DNA of 64,000 nucleotides from Amycolatopsis saalfeldensis. Lineage in GTDB: Bacteria > Actinomycetota > Actinomycetes > Mycobacteriales > Pseudonocardiaceae. Below are positions 1-7,929 of this stretch, in pieces. Under the pieces are notes generated by a model. The model searched no databases. It had not been told where the DNA came from and saw nothing but the letters and a program-made list of their open reading frames with translations. Where the stretch lies: assembly GCF_900110575.1 (NCBI RefSeq), contig NZ_FOEF01000003.1, positions 62,001 through 126,000 on the forward strand. The letters run 5' to 3'. Made by a program: the position numbers and the translations under genes. Each line of letters opens with the position of its first letter. The stretch's first letter is position 1.

Positions 1-772
1 TGGCGAGCTTCTTGGCTTCCTTGTCCGTTTCGGCGACGAAAACCGTCTGGGACACGTGGTATTTCGAGCGGTCCGGGGTGTGGCCGTTTTCGAGCGCGGC
101 CTTCTCGTAGGTCTCCCAGTGCGTTTTGAGGATCGACGAGCCGGAATAGATCGACACCGGCATGAAGCCGCGCTCCCCGGCGAACCGGATGGACGGCGAG
201 TTCACCGAAAGCCCGGTGACCGCGATGTCGAGCTTTCCGCCCCATGGGCTGAAGTCGGCCAGCTTGTGGTCGTCGTGGCCCTCGCCGTCGTCGGCCTCTT
301 CGGGGTAGCCCGCGCTCCAGAACTCGCCCTCGTGGAAGAACGGCTCGCGCTTCCAGATCTTCTCCATGATTTCCAGCGACTCGCGGACCCGCGCCGGATT
401 GGCCGAAAGGTCCGTGATGCCGTGGAGGTAGGACGCCTGGGGGTAGGCCCCCGCGCCGACGCCGAGGAAGTAGCGGCCTTCGAGGATCTGCGAGAGCCAG
501 CCGACCTGGATCGCCAGGTCCGCGGGGTGGTGGTGCGGCAGCAAGTGCGCCATCGGCGCGAACTTGATCCGTTCGGTCTCCATCGCCGCGGCCGCGATCA
601 CCAGTTCCGGAGTCGGGATGCACTCCCACTTCTGGGTCGCGTGCTCGGCGACCATGAACTCGGTGAGCCCGGCCTGGTCGGCCTGCCGGGCGTTCTCCAG
701 CGCCCATTCGAACGTCTGGCGGCTCGTGCGCTCCGGACGCATGTACGGGATGTGAATGAGTCCCGAGTCCAT
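1..772 (-). CDS. LLM-class flavin-dependent monooxygenase (3' end cut by window)
   Basis: The reading frame starts with ATG at 772 and runs off the left edge without a stop, giving about 257 residues of a bacterial-luciferase-like TIM-barrel oxidoreductase. Visible family features are HIPYMRPER near the start, EHATQKWE, GWLSQILEGRYFLGVGAGAYP and DFSPWGGKLDIAVTGLS. It is clearly a paralogue of the protein at 10261-11379, which shares IPYM/VPYM, EHATQ.WE, MAHLL and GWLSQ.LEGRYFLGVG.GAYP in the same order. Members use reduced FMN or F420; the flavin reductase at 7431 favours FMNH2 here (inference). It follows the SnoaL-like gene by 23 bases and is probably co-transcribed with it from the operator-bearing promoter at 1250-1360. 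The substrate is unknown. Confidence 0.88.
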   Translation of the reverse strand, partial: MDSGLIHIPYMRPERTSRQTFEWALENARQADQAGLTEFMVAEHATQKWECIPTPELVIAAAAMETERIKFAPMAHLLPHHHPADLAIQVGWLSQILEGRYFLGVGAGAYPQASYLHGITDLSANPARVRESLEIMEKIWKREPFFHEGEFWSAGYPEEADDGEGHDDHKLADFSPWGGKLDIAVTGLSVNSPSIRFAGERGFMPVSIYSGSSILKTHWETYEKAALENGHTPDRSKYHVSQTVFVAETDKEAKKLA

Positions 773-795
773 GTTCTTCCTTCCTTGACGATTGA

Positions 796-1200
796 CTAAT
801 TGGCGAAGAAGAGCTCTTTCGCGAGCTGGGTGTCGAGGTATTCGTGCACTCGCCGGATCAGTCCGTCCGAGCCCACTTCGAAGAAGAAGTGGCAGTCGGG
901 GTCGTAGATCCGGCCGTCCTTGAGCTCGGCGTGGGATTTCGCCTCGACGGTCACCTTGTCCCCTTCCGCGACCAGGCCGACGGGGGTGATCTTCAAAGGC
1001 GCGACATACAGGTCGGCGACACCGCCGATCAGCCGGCCGAAGCCCGCTTTGTCGTAGGTGCCCGACATTCCCTCGAGCCGTCCCGAAACCCACCAGGTGA
1101 CGTCGGCGGCGAGCAGGTCGAGGATGTTCCCGACGTGCCCGGTCGAGAAGACCTCGAGGAACCGGGCCACCGTTTTCTTGTTCTCATCAGTGCTCGACAT
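796..1200 (-). CDS. SnoaL-like / NTF2-fold protein
   Basis: This is a 134-residue protein of the SnoaL/NTF2-like fold, a family of small cone-shaped cyclases, isomerases, epoxide hydrolases and non-catalytic proteins. The frame stays open to 1242. I chose the ATG at 1200 (MSSTDENKK) because a GGGAGA ribosome-binding site lies just upstream and because it keeps the gene clear of the operator at 1251. Typical features are VARFLEVFSTGH near the N terminus, LAADVTWWVSGRLEGMSG and a C-terminal strand CHFFFEVGSDGLIRRVHEY. It is the first gene of the leftward operon that continues into the monooxygenase at 772. Its reaction cannot be read from sequence. Confidence 0.82.
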   Translation of the reverse strand: MSSTDENKKTVARFLEVFSTGHVGNILDLLAADVTWWVSGRLEGMSGTYDKAGFGRLIGGVADLYVAPLKITPVGLVAEGDKVTVEAKSHAELKDGRIYDPDCHFFFEVGSDGLIRRVHEYLDTQLAKELFFAN

Positions 1201-1250
1201 GGTTCTCCCGTCGGAACCGTACGGCGGTGTGATCGGTGTCATCGACGGTA

Positions 1251-1267
1251 TCTACACTCGTGTAAAC
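1251..1267. promoter_or_regulatory. Palindromic operator, site 1 of the GTTTACA regulon
   Basis: The sequence TCTACACTCGTGTAAAC is an inverted repeat (TTTACAC / GTGTAGA as arms when read on the minus strand). It sits 51 bases upstream of the SnoaL gene start at 1200. Near-identical boxes occur at 1341-1358, 7284-7300, 7356-7372 and 7375-7391. Length and symmetry fit a TetR-family dimer. The TetR gene at 3870, inside the cluster, is the best candidate regulator (inference). Confidence 0.75.
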
Positions 1268-1340
1268 TGTCAATGACCGGCGGCGAACTCTGTAGACCCA
1301 GTCGGGGTTCATGAAGGTCCTGAAGGCGCAATCAAGCACC

Positions 1341-1358
1341 GTTTACATGCATGTAGAC
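1341..1358. promoter_or_regulatory. Palindromic operator, site 2 of the GTTTACA regulon
   Basis: GTTTACATGCATGTAGAC is an 18-base inverted repeat, with only one mismatching pair between its arms (GTTTACATG / CATGTAGAC). It lies 90 bases from site 1, between the 3' end of the CMD-like gene (1396) and the start of the SnoaL gene. The two boxes probably control the leftward SnoaL-monooxygenase transcript. Confidence 0.75.
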
Positions 1359-1370
1359 CAGCGAAGAGTC

Positions 1371-1381
1371 TCCACAGTGGA
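1371..1381. repeat. Dispersed short palindrome TCCACWGTGGA
   Basis: TCCACAGTGGA here recurs as the same palindrome with A or T at the centre at 17039-17049, 24476-24486, 40414-40424 and 55014-55024. A 10-base match lies at 45703-45712. The copies fall both inside genes and between them, so this is not an operator of a single operon. It looks like a short highly iterated palindrome of this genome; its function is unknown. Confidence 0.5.
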
Positions 1382-1395
1382 ACGGGCCGTGGTGG

Positions 1396-2088
1396 TCATT
1401 CGTCGTGCGCGGGGGTGCCCGGGTGGGCCGGCGCGGCGGCGGCGATGTGGAGGGCGTGCAGGATCGCGGTGCGGCCGGCGCCGAGGCGGAGCGCGTTCCT
1501 CAGGTGCAGCCGCATTCCGGGCAGATAGCGGTGGGTCGGCGTGGCGTCGGCGGCCAGGGACATCAGTTCCTTGGTGAGGCCGCGTACGGCGCGGGTCTGC
1601 CAAGGCACGGCGCAGTAGGCGAAAAACGCGTCGTAGGCCTCGGGGGACAGGCGCAGCAGGGAGTCGAGGAAACCCGGGACCTCGCGGTCGAAATCGGCCC
1701 AGTAGGGATCAGCGCCCTGCCGGCGCTCGCGCAGCGCGGTGCGTTCGGCGTCGAGCGGGCCGTCGAGGGCTTGACCGCGCTCGTGGAGTGCTCGGGCGAC
1801 GCGGTGGGAGCCTTCCATCAGGGTGTGCACGCCGAGACCGGAAACGACGACAAGAGTTTCGTGGACCTGCGCGGCGGTGGCGCCGGCGTCGAGGGCGTCG
1901 TGAACCGCGCGGTCGATGCCGGCGCCGTCGAGGGCGGTGACCGACGCGTGCACGGCGAGCTGGATCAGCGCGACGGCGAGCTCGTCGAGGTCTTCGCCGT
2001 CGGGCGCCTCGGTGAGCAGGCCGACGGCGTGCTCGCGTACCTCGGCGAGGGCGACCGCCGCGCGGGTTTCGTCGTGCTGGGCCGTCAT
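1396..2088 (-). CDS. Carboxymuconolactone decarboxylase-like (AhpD-fold) protein
   Basis: A 230-residue all-helical protein with two CMD/AhpD-like segments: residues ~35-100 (VALIQLAVHASVTALDGAG, VHETLVVVSGLG) and residues ~140-225 (TRAVRGLTKELMSLAADAT, LRLGAGRTAILHALHIAAA). The redox CxxC motif of AhpD is absent, so peroxidase activity is unlikely and a lactone or decarboxylation role is more plausible. The ATG at 2088 overlaps the stop of the acyl-CoA ligase by four bases (ATGA), implying translational coupling. CMD-like proteins often accompany ring-cleavage or lactone pathways, which fits the monooxygenase cluster, but the substrate cannot be assigned. Confidence 0.75.
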   Translation of the reverse strand: MTAQHDETRAAVALAEVREHAVGLLTEAPDGEDLDELAVALIQLAVHASVTALDGAGIDRAVHDALDAGATAAQVHETLVVVSGLGVHTLMEGSHRVARALHERGQALDGPLDAERTALRERRQGADPYWADFDREVPGFLDSLLRLSPEAYDAFFAYCAVPWQTRAVRGLTKELMSLAADATPTHRYLPGMRLHLRNALRLGAGRTAILHALHIAAAAPAHPGTPAHDE

Positions 2089-3758
2089 GGGGCGGGCACC
2101 TCCGCGGCGAGCCGGGCGAGGCGGGCTCGCAGCTCTTGCTTGTTGATCTTCGTCGCGGATCTCGGCCAGTCGCCGGACGTCACGAAGTGCACCGCGTGGG
2201 GGATCTTGTACCGGGCGATGCGGCCGGTGCAGAACCCGATCAGCTCGGCCTCGGTGCACAGGTGCCCGGCCTTGAGCTCGACGAACGCGACCGGCACCTC
2301 GTCGAGCCGGGGATCGGGGCGGCCGACGATCTCGACCCATTCGACCGCCGGGTGACGGGCGAGGAAGGCCTCGATCTCGACCGCGGCCACGTTCTCCCCG
2401 CCGACCTTGAGCATGTCCTTGAGCCGGCCGTGGAAGACGACCTGGCCCTCCGGGGTGAAGCTGTAGAGGTCGCCGGTGTGCAGCCACCCGTCGGCGTCGA
2501 GGGACTCGGCCGTCTTGACCGGGTCCTTGTGGTAGCCCTCCATGACGTTGTAGCCGCGGACGAGGATCTCGCCGGTGGCCCCGGGGCCGGCTTCCGCGCC
2601 GGTGTCGACGTCGATGATCCTGATCTCCACGCCCGGGCAGGCCTGGCCCTGCGCCCGCGAGCGCAGCTCGGTGGAATCGGCGCGGCTGCTGATCGCGTAG
2701 ATGCCGGCGGTCTCGGTCATGCCGCAGGCGGCGACGAGTTCGCAGGCCGGCAGTGCGGCCTGGACGCGTTCGAGCAGCACGCCCGGGCCGATCAGGAACA
2801 TCGAGCGCAGCCCGGCGAGTGCGGCCGGATCCCAGCCGGGATCGTCGAGCAGCGGCTGCATCACGGCGGGGAACCAGGGGAACGCGACGGTGGCGCGCTC
2901 GGCGGCCAGCAGTGCGAGCGTGCGCCCGGGGTCGAAGTGCCGGTCGGTGAGGAAGGTGCCGCCGCTGCCGACGGAGCCGAGGAACGAGGCCAGCGCGGCG
3001 ATGTGGAACAGCGGCCCGGGCGCCCAGGTGACGTCGTGGCCGCCCGTGCCGAGCCGGTACCGGGCCCGCTCCACCGGTCCCCGGGTGATGGCTTCGTGGG
3101 TGAGCATGCAGCCCTTCGGGCTGGCCGTGGTGCCGGAGGTGTAGAGCATCGCGCCGATGTCGCGGACCCGAACCCGGGTCCGCAGCTGTTCCACGAGCCG
3201 GTCTCCGCTCGCCCTGGCGATCTCGTCGAACCGGCGGCGGTCGAGGCAGCCGGGCCGCCCGGCGCCGGCCAGCAGGACGATCGACCGCAGGAGCGGCGCC
3301 TCGGCGAGCTGGAGGGAAGCGGGGTCCGCCGCGGTGGCGAGCGTCGGCAGTCCTTCGTGGAGGATGTCGACGAAGTCCACGTACTGGTCGGGCTCCGCGG
3401 TGGTCAGCACCGCGACGAGGTCGGCGTTTTCGACGATGTAGCCCAGTTCGGCCGCCTTGTGGCGGGCGTTGAGCGGAACGATCACCGCGCCGAGGCACGC
3501 GATGCCGAAGAACGCCTCGACGTACTCGACGGAGTTGGCCGCGAGCAGCCCGACGCGGTCGCCGCGCTGTACGCCCAGACCGTGGAGGCCACGCGCGACG
3601 TCGCGGGCGCGCCGTTCCAGCTCGGCGAAGCTGTACCGGGCTCCGGGGAGGACGAAGGCGTCACGGCCGGGGTGGCGGCGGGCCGAACGGATCAGCAGGT
3701 CGGCGATGGTGGACACCTCGGTGGTGAAGCCGGCCTCCGGCCGCGGGTCGGGGGTCAA
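2085..3758 (-). CDS. Acyl-CoA ligase (AMP-binding, FadD-like)
   Basis: This 557-residue class I adenylate-forming enzyme would activate a carboxylic acid to its CoA thioester. The P-loop A3 motif is YTSGTTASPKG at about residue 205. Further motifs are ACGMTET, GWLHTGDLYSF and GRLKDMLKVGGENV. The C-terminal end reads WPRSATKINKQELR, where a lysine is kept in a shortened A10 motif. The start codon appears to be TTG at 3758, preceded five bases upstream by AGGAGG. Its stop overlaps the CMD-like gene. The divergent TetR gene begins 111 bases away. Probable substrate: a cyclic or branched acid made by this cluster (inference). Confidence 0.88.
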   Translation of the reverse strand: MTPDPRPEAGFTTEVSTIADLLIRSARRHPGRDAFVLPGARYSFAELERRARDVARGLHGLGVQRGDRVGLLAANSVEYVEAFFGIACLGAVIVPLNARHKAAELGYIVENADLVAVLTTAEPDQYVDFVDILHEGLPTLATAADPASLQLAEAPLLRSIVLLAGAGRPGCLDRRRFDEIARASGDRLVEQLRTRVRVRDIGAMLYTSGTTASPKGCMLTHEAITRGPVERARYRLGTGGHDVTWAPGPLFHIAALASFLGSVGSGGTFLTDRHFDPGRTLALLAAERATVAFPWFPAVMQPLLDDPGWDPAALAGLRSMFLIGPGVLLERVQAALPACELVAACGMTETAGIYAISSRADSTELRSRAQGQACPGVEIRIIDVDTGAEAGPGATGEILVRGYNVMEGYHKDPVKTAESLDADGWLHTGDLYSFTPEGQVVFHGRLKDMLKVGGENVAAVEIEAFLARHPAVEWVEIVGRPDPRLDEVPVAFVELKAGHLCTEAELIGFCTGRIARYKIPHAVHFVTSGDWPRSATKINKQELRARLARLAAEVPAP

Positions 3759-3869
3759 AACAGCCTCCTGGGTTCACGCGTCGCTGCGGGAAGGAAACGG
3801 TGCCGGACCGGGATGCCGGTGGCCGGGCCCATGCGCGTTTTGGGGTAAATCCGGTGCTAGGGTCAACTT

Positions 3870-4562
3870 ATGGTCTCTCCGGAACAACGCCCGCCGGCGA
3901 CCTCCGGGAGCGGGCTCTCCAAACGCCGGCGCAGCGCCCAGGTCGAGGGCAGTGCGGCTTATCAGGCGAAACGGAGCGAATTGCTGCAAATCGCGGGCGA
4001 CGTCTTCAAGGAGAAGGGTTTCGAGGCCGCGACCCTCAATGACATCGCGACCCGGTTCGGGACCGATCGCGCCGCCATCTACTACTACTTCGCCGGTAAG
4101 GACGAGCTGTTCCAGGAGGTCTTCCACGCCACGGCGAAGATGGTCCTCGACGAGAACCTCGCCCAGGCCACCCGCATCGCGGGCCTCGACATGACCGCTC
4201 AAGAGAAGCTCCGGAAGCTGATCGAGGTGCAGATCACCTCATACGAGGCGAACTACCCTTACGTCTATGTCTATATCCAGGAGGACATGGGGAAGGTGGC
4301 GTTCCAGTCCACTTCGTGGGCCAAGGAGATGGTGCGCAAGACCCGCCGTTTCGAGTCCATCGTCACCGACGTCATCACCGCGGGAATCCGTGCCGGCGAG
4401 TTCCGGGACGATCTGGTCGTTCCCCTGGTGGTGAAAACCCTTTTCGGAATGGTCAACTGGACGCACCGCTGGTTCAAGCCGGGGGACCGCAAGTACACCG
4501 CTCAGCAGACCGTCGACACCTTCTCGGCGATTTTCTTCGACGGGCTCCGCCGCCCGGCCTGA
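3870..4562 (+). CDS. TetR/AcrR-family transcriptional regulator
   Basis: A 230-residue regulator with a 28-residue basic extension followed by the TetR helix-turn-helix at about residues 40-80 (LLQIAGDVFKEKGFEAATLN, then DIATRFGTDRAAIYYYFAGK). The C-terminal helical ligand domain resembles regulators of fatty-acid and steroid-type degradation genes, which usually respond to acyl-CoA intermediates. It is the only regulator within the 1-13.7 kb cluster and is transcribed divergently from the CoA ligase, so it is the best candidate to bind the GTTTACA boxes at 1.25-1.36 and 7.28-7.39 kb. No box is visible in its own promoter. Confidence 0.9.
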   Translation: MVSPEQRPPATSGSGLSKRRRSAQVEGSAAYQAKRSELLQIAGDVFKEKGFEAATLNDIATRFGTDRAAIYYYFAGKDELFQEVFHATAKMVLDENLAQATRIAGLDMTAQEKLRKLIEVQITSYEANYPYVYVYIQEDMGKVAFQSTSWAKEMVRKTRRFESIVTDVITAGIRAGEFRDDLVVPLVVKTLFGMVNWTHRWFKPGDRKYTAQQTVDTFSAIFFDGLRRPA

Positions 4563-4567
4563 GCGGG

Positions 4568-5080
4568 TCACGGCCGCCGGCCCGGCAGATCGGCGGGCGC
4601 CGGCTCGGCCCCGGGCCAGCGAGCCCGGTCGGGCGCGGTCAGCGACGTGCCGACCTGGTCCCAGGGGCCCACGTGGATGACGGCCATCTTGCGGCTCTTG
4701 ATCTTCCAGCCGTCCGCGGTGCGCTCGTAGGTGTCGTAGTAGCGCACCGCGCCGTAGACGGTGGTCCCGCCGCGGGCGAGTTCGAGATGGGCCCCGACCA
4801 CCCCGTCGGCGTGGTCCTCGTCGGTGAACGTGAGCAGCGTGGTGTTCCGGGTGTGCACCGTGACGCCCATGTGCTGCCGGTCGGCCCGGATGAACTCCAC
4901 CACCGACGCGCGGTCGTCGCCACCGGGAAAAGCGCCTGCGGAGAACGAGCCGTCCTCGGCGAACGTGGCGCCGAGCGCCGCCCAGTCGTCGTCATCGGCG
5001 GCCAGGAAGTACCTCAGGACGAGATCCCCGATTTCCGCCCGGTCTTCGAGGCGGCGGATCCGTGCTTCCAGATCTGGCAT
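4568..5080 (-). CDS. SnoaL-like / NTF2-fold protein
   Basis: A 170-residue SnoaL-like_4-type protein. It begins LEARIRRLEDRAEIGDLVLRY, the usual N-terminal helix of this group, followed by DDDDWAALGATFAEDGSF and a C-terminal RTADGWKIKSRKM. I start it at the ATG at 5080, which has an AAAGG ribosome-binding site; an in-frame GTG lies at 5086. It is the last gene of the leftward operon beginning at 7201 and converges on the TetR gene with five bases between them. Some relatives are lyases, hydrolases or dioxygenase-like subunits; no catalytic function can be fixed here. Confidence 0.8.
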   Translation of the reverse strand: MPDLEARIRRLEDRAEIGDLVLRYFLAADDDDWAALGATFAEDGSFSAGAFPGGDDRASVVEFIRADRQHMGVTVHTRNTTLLTFTDEDHADGVVGAHLELARGGTTVYGAVRYYDTYERTADGWKIKSRKMAVIHVGPWDQVGTSLTAPDRARWPGAEPAPADLPGRRP

Positions 5081-5139
5081 GTGCACACCTTTCTCCGCGT
5101 CGGCGAGGAGCCGACGGTGCTCGCCATGGTCATCCTCGG

Positions 5140-5913
5140 TCAGCGTCCGGTCCAGACCGGCTTGCGCTTCCCGGCGAAGGCGGCGACACCTTCGAGCTGG
5201 TCCTTGGTGCCCGCGTAGGCCTCGATCGGCTCGTAACGGGTGGTCAGCGCCTGGTCCAGCGGCATGCCGAGGCCCCGCAGCGCGGCGTCCTTCGCGGCCC
5301 GGACCGCCGCCGGCGCGCCGGCGAGGATCTTCGCCGCCCAGCGGTCGGCGGCCGCGTCGAGCTCGCCGGCGCCGACCACCTCGTTGACCAGGCCGTACTG
5401 CCCGGCTTTCGCCGCGGGGAGCCGCTCGCCGGTGAGGATCATCCCCATCGCGACGTGGTGCGGCAGCTGCCGGACGGCCCGGTGGATGATGCCGGCCTCA
5501 CCGATGATCCCGGCCTTGACCTCGGGGATGAAGAACTGGGCGTCGTCCGCGGCCACGATGACGTCCGCGCACATGGCCAGCTCGAACCCGCCGCCGATGA
5601 CGTAGCCGTGCACCGCCGCGATCAACGGGGTGCGCAGGTGGTACTGCGGGCCGCCGACCCCGGTCAGCCCGCCGCCGAGCGCCATCCGGCCGTCCCGGTC
5701 GGTGCCGGCGGAGACGTCGGCGCCCGCGCAGAACGCCTTTCCGGGGGAGGCGGACAGGACGGCGACCCAGATGCCGGGATCGGCGTCGATCTCGGTCCAG
5801 GCGGCCAGCAGCGCGTCGTCCATCTCGGGGCTGATCGCGTTGAGGGCCTTGGGGTTGTTCAGTTTCACCCGGGCGACGTGCCCGTCCTTGGCGAACTCGA
5901 TTCCGGAGCTCAC
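5140..5913 (-). CDS. Enoyl-CoA hydratase (crotonase family)
   Basis: A 257-residue crotonase-fold enzyme that would hydrate a 2-enoyl-CoA. Both canonical acid/base glutamates are present: the first in GGGFELA at about residue 110, the second in FIPEVKAG at about residue 130. The oxyanion-hole segment is [10 protein letters not shown]. The open frame reaches 5979, but a GTG at 5913 overlaps the stop of the upstream crotonase as GTGA and gives a normal N terminus ([20 protein letters not shown]). It sits in the SnoaL-crotonase-crotonase-SnoaL operon and is probably the true hydratase of the pair. Confidence 0.88.
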   Translation of the reverse strand: MSSGIEFAKDGHVARVKLNNPKALNAISPEMDDALLAAWTEIDADPGIWVAVLSASPGKAFCAGADVSAGTDRDGRMALGGGLTGVGGPQYHLRTPLIAAVHGYVIGGGFELAMCADVIVAADDAQFFIPEVKAGIIGEAGIIHRAVRQLPHHVAMGMILTGERLPAAKAGQYGLVNEVVGAGELDAAADRWAAKILAGAPAAVRAAKDAALRGLGMPLDQALTTRYEPIEAYAGTKDQLEGVAAFAGKRKPVWTGR

Positions 5914-6728
5914 TGCGTTCCTCCAGTCGGTTTCCGGAACTCGGCGATGGCGGCCTTGAGCCCGACCTCGCCGATCCATTCACGGAGCTGCAGCACCGAG
6001 GGCGACAGGTGCAGCAGCGCGTCCATCTCGGGGACCTGCGCGGCGGCGGTGCGCACGCCCATCGCGTCCATCGTCCGGTTGATCGCCAGCTTCTTGATCC
6101 GCAACACGTCGGAGGGGATTCGCGCCATGCGCGCGGCCAGGTCTTCGACGGTGCGCACGACTTCTCCGGCGGGCACCGCGCGGTTGGCCCAGCCCCACTC
6201 CGCGGCGGTGCGGCCGTCGATGGCGTTCCCGGGCAGGAACGCGAGTTCCTTGGCCCGCTTGGGGCCGACGAGCGGGGCCCACAGCGGGGCGATGTAACCG
6301 CCGCCCAGCGGCAGGGCCGGCTCGCCGATCCGGGCGTCCTCGGCGACGATCGTCAGATCGCAGAACACGCACAGCTGGGTGGCCCCGGCGATGCAGTAGC
6401 CGTGCACCGCCGCGATCACCGGCTTGGGGTGGTCCCAGATCGCCAGGTACCGGCCGACGTTGCGGGCCAGCCGTTCCCGATCGGCGACGGGGTCGGCCGC
6501 CTGGGGCCTGCCCACCTGGTCGACGTCGTAACCGGCGCAGAAACCGCGCCCCTCGCCGCGGATCCCGATGACCGGGCCGCCGGTGCCGGCCAGCCCCGCC
6601 AGCGCGTCGGAGAACTCGTCGAGCATGGCGTCGGACAGGGCGTTCGCCTTGTCCGGGCGGGCCAGCACGATCCACGAGATCGGGCCGTGGTGCTCGACCC
6701 GGACGTCGCGGTACGCGGTCGCGGTCAT
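5910..6728 (-). CDS. Crotonase-family protein lacking canonical catalytic glutamates
   Basis: A 272-residue crotonase-fold protein. The oxyanion-hole segment [11 protein letters not shown] is normal. At the first catalytic position the sequence reads AGATQLC instead of GGG.ELA (Gln for Glu), and the second region reads [11 protein letters not shown] without the usual proline-glutamate. A simple hydratase mechanism is therefore unlikely. Crotonases with altered acid/base residues include dehalogenases, decarboxylases, C-C bond hydrolases and isomerases. It overlaps the upstream SnoaL gene (ATGA) and the downstream crotonase (GTGA), so all are translated together. Confidence 0.83.
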   Translation of the reverse strand: MTATAYRDVRVEHHGPISWIVLARPDKANALSDAMLDEFSDALAGLAGTGGPVIGIRGEGRGFCAGYDVDQVGRPQAADPVADRERLARNVGRYLAIWDHPKPVIAAVHGYCIAGATQLCVFCDLTIVAEDARIGEPALPLGGGYIAPLWAPLVGPKRAKELAFLPGNAIDGRTAAEWGWANRAVPAGEVVRTVEDLAARMARIPSDVLRIKKLAINRTMDAMGVRTAAAQVPEMDALLHLSPSVLQLREWIGEVGLKAAIAEFRKPTGGTQ

Positions 6729-7201
6729 GACCGGCCGATCGGAATCTGCTTCTTGACGTGGAAGTCCACGACGCCGGCGGCCCGCAGCTCACGGCGGGCG
6801 AACCGCCAGCCGTCCGCGGTCTTGACCAGCTCGTCGTGGTACTGGCCGAAGAAGTGCCCGTCCGGACGGTCCTTTGTGTACTTGTGCCAGGCGTACAGCA
6901 CCGAACGCACCTTCGCGGTGGCCAGATCCGGGCCGAAGTCCACCACGATGTTCGACACGTGGTGGCTGGTGGCCGCGAAGAAGCTGCCGATCCCGCCGAG
7001 GGTTTCGCGGTAGGCCGGCCGGCCCTCGGCGCCGAAATCGGGGCCGTAAGAGACGTAGCAGTCCTCGGTGAACAGCGCGGCGATCTCGTCCGGATGGTTC
7101 ATGTCGAGGTGGAAGGCGTAGTCGAACAGCAGCCGGCGCACCTGCTCGATCTCGAGCAGCTCCGCGACCGCCGCGCTGGCCGATTCCTGGGTCGTCGTCA
7201 C
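6725..7201 (-). CDS. SnoaL-like / NTF2-fold protein, first gene of leftward operon
   Basis: A 158-residue SnoaL-like protein with LLEIEQVRRLLFDYAFHLDM near the N terminus, DEIAALFTEDCYVSYGPDFG, and a C-terminal KTADGWRFARRELRAAGVVD typical of the family. The frame is open to 7306, but the longer version would place the operator 7284-7300 inside the coding region. A GTG at 7201 with GGAGGAAA upstream is the better start. It leads an operon with two crotonases and a second SnoaL protein and is divergent from the flavin reductase operon. Reaction unknown. Confidence 0.82.
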   Translation of the reverse strand: MTTTQESASAAVAELLEIEQVRRLLFDYAFHLDMNHPDEIAALFTEDCYVSYGPDFGAEGRPAYRETLGGIGSFFAATSHHVSNIVVDFGPDLATAKVRSVLYAWHKYTKDRPDGHFFGQYHDELVKTADGWRFARRELRAAGVVDFHVKKQIPIGRS

Positions 7202-7283
7202 GACGCGTTTCCTCCGGTTCGTCGCGGGAGGGCGGGCGCCGGTGCGGCCGCCACCTCCCTGGGAGCAGTCGACCCGGATCGTA

Positions 7284-7300
7284 TCTACATGAATGTAAAC
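7284..7300. promoter_or_regulatory. Palindromic operator, site 3 of the GTTTACA regulon
   Basis: TCTACATGAATGTAAAC matches the boxes at 1251 and 1341. It lies 83 bases upstream of the SnoaL gene start (7201), in the divergent control region shared with the flavin reductase operon. Confidence 0.75.
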
Positions 7301-7355
7301 GGTCAACGGTTGCCGACCGGCTCTTCGCAGGGCCGAGGTCTGCGTCCAGTGGTTC

Positions 7356-7391
7356 GTTTACACGAGCGTTGACAGTTTACGTTCATGTAGA
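7356..7391. promoter_or_regulatory. Tandem operators, sites 4 and 5 of the GTTTACA regulon
   Basis: Two adjacent boxes face the plus-strand operon. GTTTACACGAGCGTTGA (7356-7372) is a near copy of the reverse complement of site 1, and GTTTACGTTCATGTAGA (7375-7391) follows two bases later. The second ends 39 bases before the flavin reductase start at 7431, a position suited to blocking RNA polymerase. The close spacing suggests cooperative binding of two dimers (inference). Confidence 0.72.
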
Positions 7392-7430
7392 TAGCGTGAG
7401 CCTCCGCTCAGGCGACGGAGAGGGGCCCGC

Positions 7431-7928
7431 ATGATCGAGCTGGAGTCAGTCACCGGCGATCCGGTGCAGCTGCGCCAGGCCTACGGATGCTTCCCGAGCG
7501 GGGTGACGGCCGTGTGCGCGCTGGAGGACGGCGTGCCGGTCGGGATCGCCGCGAGTTCCTTCACCCCCGTTTCGATGGACCCGCCGCTGGTCTCGCTGTG
7601 TGTGCAGAACACCTCGGCCACCTGGCCGCGGCTGCGGCCGCTGCCCCGGCTGGGCGTCAGCGTGCTCGGCCAGGACCAGAACGCCGCCGCGCGGCGGCTG
7701 GCGGCCAAGGACGGGGACCGGTTCGCGGAACTCGGGCTGACCCGCACCGACGACGGCGGGGTGCTCGTGCACGGCGCGGTCGCCTGGCTGGACTGCTCCG
7801 TCCACGCCGAGGTCCCCGCGGGGGACCACGCGATCGTCCTGCTGTGGGTCCACGCCCTGCGCGCGTCGCCCGAAGACGCGCCACTGGTGTTCCACGGCAG
7901 CCGGTTCCGCCGGCTGGCGGTGGTCTGA
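7431..7928 (+). CDS. Flavin reductase domain protein (FMN:NAD(P)H oxidoreductase)
   Basis: A 165-residue flavin reductase-like split-barrel protein of the HpaC/HsaB type, which reduces FMN or FAD for a partner monooxygenase. Family marks are FPSGVTAVCA near residue 20, GIAASSFTPVSMDPPLVSLCV at about residues 40-60 and LDCSVHAEVPAGDHAIVLLW near the C terminus. It opens the plus-strand operon directly behind the tandem operators and is followed after one base by the RibB-like gene. Its presence argues that the luciferase-like monooxygenases of this cluster use FMNH2 rather than F420 (inference). Confidence 0.9.
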   Translation: MIELESVTGDPVQLRQAYGCFPSGVTAVCALEDGVPVGIAASSFTPVSMDPPLVSLCVQNTSATWPRLRPLPRLGVSVLGQDQNAAARRLAAKDGDRFAELGLTRTDDGGVLVHGAVAWLDCSVHAEVPAGDHAIVLLWVHALRASPEDAPLVFHGSRFRRLAVV

Positions 7929-7929
7929 A

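Noticed and set aside
7202-7306. Longer N terminus of the SnoaL-like protein starting at 7306
   Set aside because: It would include the palindromic operator at 7284-7300 and a low-complexity stretch, while the GTG at 7201 has a good ribosome-binding site.
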